A stretch of 14,982 nt of DNA, taken from assembly GCA_015229045.1 (NCBI GenBank), contig JADGCJ010000073.1, forward strand, positions 1 to 14,982, read 5' to 3'. Shown here one piece after another: positions 12,591 to 14,982 of this stretch. This DNA is from Magnetococcales bacterium (GTDB taxonomy: Bacteria; Pseudomonadota; Magnetococcia; Magnetococcales; DC0425bin3). A program made the translations under genes and the position numbers. The notes under the pieces are model-generated. The model saw nothing but the letters and a program-made list of their open reading frames with translations. It was not told the origin of the DNA and searched no databases. The stretch's first letter is position 1; each line of letters begins with the position of its first letter.

Positions 12591-14766
12591 GGGTTTCCCT
12601 CCAGGCAAACAGTCCTGCCGTCGGTTCCTCTTCGCAAACGGGTGCAGCGATGCCAGCAACAATCCGTTTAATGGCTTCCTGGCTATCCCCGAAACCATTC
12701 ACTGTTTGGGCCAGGATCGCTAGCCTCTCCGGCGTCGTCAGGTTGGGATTCCATGTGTGCCGCAACCGCCAGATGGCCATACGGGTAAGATGACCAAATA
12801 CGATGCAACGGACATCCCCGGCGGATGGCTTCAGTCCCGCTTTGCGTAGCTGAATCAACTCCCTGATCACAATGGGCAGAAGAACGTCAATCTCACCGAA
12901 CAGGAGCGTTGCGTCGGTTTGGCCGTTGGCCCGGCAAACAAACACCGTATCGACGATGGACGAGCCAGTTCCGCGGATGTGGATCGATCCCCCCATTTCA
13001 GCCGGACATGGCAGGGATGCGGTGCAGGTCAATCCAGCGTCCAGGATGGCAACCCCCACCGCGTGGTAGGCCTCGATCCGGTTGTGATGGTAAGTGAAGG
13101 CCAGAGGCGCACCAGGTTTCAACGCCTGTGCCATGCGCCGGTAAACTGCGGACAGCCCTTCGGTGAAATGCTCAAACCCTCGTCCCTGGGAAACATTGCC
13201 GGTCAGTTCCTGCGGTGATAGCGCCGTCTTCTGGTCGAACCCCACACATCCGCTGTCGGCCAGCTGCCGCAGCCAAGCATGGCAGAAATCCATCAGTTCC
13301 CCATACTGGACATTGCCGAAGTAAGGCGGATCGGTGAGTACTGCGTCCAGAGTGGCGGTGGGTAGCGTCATATCTGTCGAGGATGCACGGTGGAGTTCCA
13401 CCCTGCGTGGGCGAGCACCGTTGTTGCGCTCGCCTATCCACTCTCCCTGGATCGGGATGGTGGTCTTGCGTCCGTTCCGGTGGTCCACCTCGAAGGGTGC
13501 GCTGCAATAACGCTTGGCCTTCAGGAATTTCTCCACGATGTTTGCCCACCCTCCTGAGCCCACGTTCACACCGTGGCCGTTGAGGGTGCCGAGCAGATTG
13601 GATTCGCACTGCACCAGACCCACCGGAAAACCGTGGACAGAGAAAATATCCAATGACTTTAATGCCATTGTGTCGTATCGGCACAACATGTTCTGGTAAC
13701 GGAGCAGATCGGAGAGGTTGGTTGCCAGGGCGCGTCGTACCCGTTCGTCGGCGATTCCGGCAATGAGGCGGCAGCTCAGTTCCAAGCCCAGGAGTTGGCG
13801 CTCGTTGAACATGTCCCGATAGCGTCCGTACCCCCACCGGTGCAAGCGACCAGTTTCGTCTCCAGCGGGAATGATATCCTCGGGAACAAATCTGGGGGTT
13901 GTCTCCTGCCAACGGGATGCGGCCAGCTTGGCTTTCTCCAGATCCTTGGCGTCCGGCTTTTTGAAGAAACGTCCCCGGTGGCGTTCTTTTTGGTGGGGAT
14001 TGTGGTATTCAATGGCGAAAAGCCGATGTCCGGGTGGTTCCGCTCCCGGTCTGGGGTAGCTGTTGGCGTGACCACAATGAGGGCAGGAACACTGACCGCG
14101 TTTGGCAGGCCCGACGTTGCGCAGTCCGCTGCCGCACCCACCGCATCTTCCGGGGTTTCGGAGGTCTACCACCTCGTTCAAGTCGCCGCAACCAGGGCAG
14201 ACCAAAACATTGCGAGGGTGTCGCTTGTTCTCGGCCAGCAGGTAGCCGGGGAACAGGTCGAAGGTGCCGCCACACCGTTCGCAGTCAAGAACCTTGACCC
14301 AGAGGAAGTACTTCACGGGTACATCGCGCTCTCCGTACAAAGGACAGTCGGTGTTGTACAGTCCCCCAACCTCGCGTTCCAAATCGGCCATCAGACCATC
14401 GGCGGCAATTCGGTAAGCGGCAAGGTCGAGATGCTCAATCTCTTCCCGGACAATCCAAAAGGACATGGGGTTGATGTCGCAACCGATCACGTCACAGCCG
14501 ACGCGGTTGGCCTCGATCAATGGCGTACCGCCTCCCATGAAGGGGTCAGCTACGGTCTTTCCTGAAAAATCGTTGGCACGGAAGAACGTCTTTGCCAGAG
14601 GGCGATCCCCAAACTCTGCCAGCAACAACCCCCGGAATAGCGTGCCAGGACGGCGGGCAAACCACTTATGCACGGCGATGATCGGTCGGTAGTTCTGCTG
14701 AATCTGCTTCTCTTTCAATGCCAGGGAAGCGATCAAGGAGATATCGAAGGTCGATTCGATGGTCAT
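12574..14766 (-). CDS. Zn-ribbon adenine-specific DNA methyltransferase (DUF1156/COG1743 type)
   Basis: 730 residues from ATG 14766. The N-terminus shows the DUF1156-like signature (QNYRPIIAVHKWFARRPG). SAM-binding motif I is DPFMGGGTPLIEA at about residues 74-86. Catalytic motif IV is DPPYFGNVQYGEL at about 479-491. The long insert between them has paired cysteines (162/165, 190/193, 208/211, 226/228/231), consistent with zinc ribbons. It should transfer methyl groups to adenine N6 (DPPY type) and act on DNA in the cytoplasm. The frame can also begin at TTG 14784, but ATG 14766 has GGAG upstream and gives the usual N-terminus. The 3' end overlaps the nuclease-like gene. In other genomes such methylases occur in anti-phage loci with helicases and DUF499-type ATPases. 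None are visible here, though more genes could lie beyond 14982. Confidence 0.88.
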   Translation of the reverse strand: MTIESTFDISLIASLALKEKQIQQNYRPIIAVHKWFARRPGTLFRGLLLAEFGDRPLAKTFFRANDFSGKTVADPFMGGGTPLIEANRVGCDVIGCDINPMSFWIVREEIEHLDLAAYRIAADGLMADLEREVGGLYNTDCPLYGERDVPVKYFLWVKVLDCERCGGTFDLFPGYLLAENKRHPRNVLVCPGCGDLNEVVDLRNPGRCGGCGSGLRNVGPAKRGQCSCPHCGHANSYPRPGAEPPGHRLFAIEYHNPHQKERHRGRFFKKPDAKDLEKAKLAASRWQETTPRFVPEDIIPAGDETGRLHRWGYGRYRDMFNERQLLGLELSCRLIAGIADERVRRALATNLSDLLRYQNMLCRYDTMALKSLDIFSVHGFPVGLVQCESNLLGTLNGHGVNVGSGGWANIVEKFLKAKRYCSAPFEVDHRNGRKTTIPIQGEWIGERNNGARPRRVELHRASSTDMTLPTATLDAVLTDPPYFGNVQYGELMDFCHAWLRQLADSGCVGFDQKTALSPQELTGNVSQGRGFEHFTEGLSAVYRRMAQALKPGAPLAFTYHHNRIEAYHAVGVAILDAGLTCTASLPCPAEMGGSIHIRGTGSSIVDTVFVCRANGQTDATLLFGEIDVLLPIVIRELIQLRKAGLKPSAGDVRCIVFGHLTRMAIWRLRHTWNPNLTTPERLAILAQTVNGFGDSQEAIKRIVAGIAAPVCEEEPTAGLFAWRETHAVPL
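12598..12602 (-). promoter_or_regulatory. Ribosome binding site for the nuclease-like gene, inside the methyltransferase end
   Basis: GGAGG on the minus strand, 7 bases before ATG 12590. It lies within the last codons of the methyltransferase, supporting coupled translation and ruling out the longer start at 12698. Confidence 0.7.
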
Positions 14767-14868
14767 TGAAAAGGATGTCTCCAAGAGTTGATCTGGCCTT
14801 CCGAAGATGATCTCGTACCCGAGTTTACCTCCTTTTCCGTTTTCAAGCCAACCATCCTGCGCATCAAA

Positions 14869-14889
14869 CGGGTCAACAGGCTGTTGACC
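14869..14889. repeat. Perfect palindrome in the methyltransferase upstream region
   Basis: GGTCAACAG (14871-14879) and CTGTTGACC (14881-14889) are perfect 9-bp inverted arms around a single G. This size and near-zero spacing suggest a dimeric DNA-binding site. The first arm is one of the direct repeats seen downstream. Confidence 0.6.
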
Positions 14890-14920
14890 AGCGAGATTCC
14901 TTCGTTATTCGATAGTTAAG

Positions 14921-14962
14921 GCGGGTCAACAGCTACTGGACCCGCAGGGGGCGGGTCAACAG
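14921..14962. repeat. Direct repeats GCGGGTCAACAG, 30 bases apart
   Basis: Identical 12-mers at 14921-14932 and 14951-14962, with an 11-base match (CGGGTCAACAG) at 14869-14879. Between them, GACCCGC (14939-14945) and GCGGGTC (14951-14957) form another inverted repeat with a 5-base loop. They may continue past the window end. Confidence 0.6.
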
Positions 14963-14982
14963 GTTTTGGAGAATACTGGCCA

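Larger units (their letters stand above)
14767..14982. promoter_or_regulatory. Upstream region of the methyltransferase operon with clustered repeats
   Basis: About 216 bases with no supported ORF. It carries three direct copies and one inverted copy of a GGTCAACAG-type repeat. Minus-strand TTGACC within the copies could act as -35 elements. A partner -10 (TAACGA, spacer 16, from the copy near 14921-14932) is weak. Confidence 0.45.

Noticed and set aside
12591..12698. A longer start for the nuclease-like gene, adding 36 residues
   Set aside because: The extension overlaps methyltransferase codons and has no strong ribosome binding site, whereas ATG 12590 has GGAGG at ideal distance.
13795..14565. 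A 256-codon plus-strand frame opposite the methyltransferase
   Set aside because: It lies antisense to the zinc-ribbon part of a firmly identified gene and shows no domain or ribosome binding site.
14869..14962. A CRISPR array suggested by the repeats near the window end
   Set aside because: Repeats are only 11-12 bases, spacing is uneven, and one copy is inverted, so it does not fit a CRISPR array.

Overview
This window comes from a Gram-negative, G+C-rich bacterium, most likely in the Pseudomonadota. The evidence is a TolC-type outer-membrane lipoprotein, periplasmic adaptors and a type II secretion pseudopilin. The sequence alone does not fix the lineage. Proteins of the DUF3782 type are frequent in some environmental lineages, including magnetotactic ones, but this is only a weak hint.

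Region 1 (1-6921) is one tightly packed plus-strand operon of five genes with gaps of 62 bases or less, or overlaps. It begins with the 3' part of a glycine-rich, then acidic, low-complexity protein. Next come a TolC-like outer-membrane lipoprotein, a short exported HlyD/RND-type adaptor, an adaptor fusing a GAF-like domain to a HlyD domain, and a large protein combining a PqqD-like domain, an M50 (site-2 protease) membrane domain and a HlyD-like domain. No ABC ATPase, RND pump or MFS pump is present in the window. The layout resembles a type I-style envelope-spanning export machine whose inner-membrane part is an intramembrane protease fused to an adaptor. The glycine-rich protein is the obvious candidate substrate. 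This is the most interesting system in the window.

Region 2 (about 7000-11513) is a patchwork of small, broken and chimeric genes. It holds an intact DUF3782-type PD-(D/E)XK protein with a heptad-repeat coiled coil. It also holds a Fic gene without its N-terminus and with two frameshifts, and an A+T-rich gspK (general secretion pathway protein K) with no other gsp genes beside it. That gspK is joined in frame to the truncated N-terminus of an N-6 DNA methylase (HsdR_N-type domain), preceded by a decayed excisionase-type HTH gene. The region ends with an XRE regulator that appears to be transcribed as a leaderless mRNA from a near-consensus promoter, the C-terminal stub of a large serine recombinase, and the small protein that usually follows such recombinases. 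It reads as a recombination hotspot or the remains of mobile and defence elements.

Region 3 (11556-14982, minus strand) is a two-gene operon. It encodes a Zn-ribbon DUF1156/COG1743-type adenine DNA methyltransferase and an overlapping PD-(D/E)XK protein, a restriction-modification-like pair. A promoter-proximal region carries three direct copies and one inverted copy of a GGTCAACAG-type repeat. No tRNA, rRNA or CRISPR array was seen, and there is no gene-free stretch longer than 300 bases.
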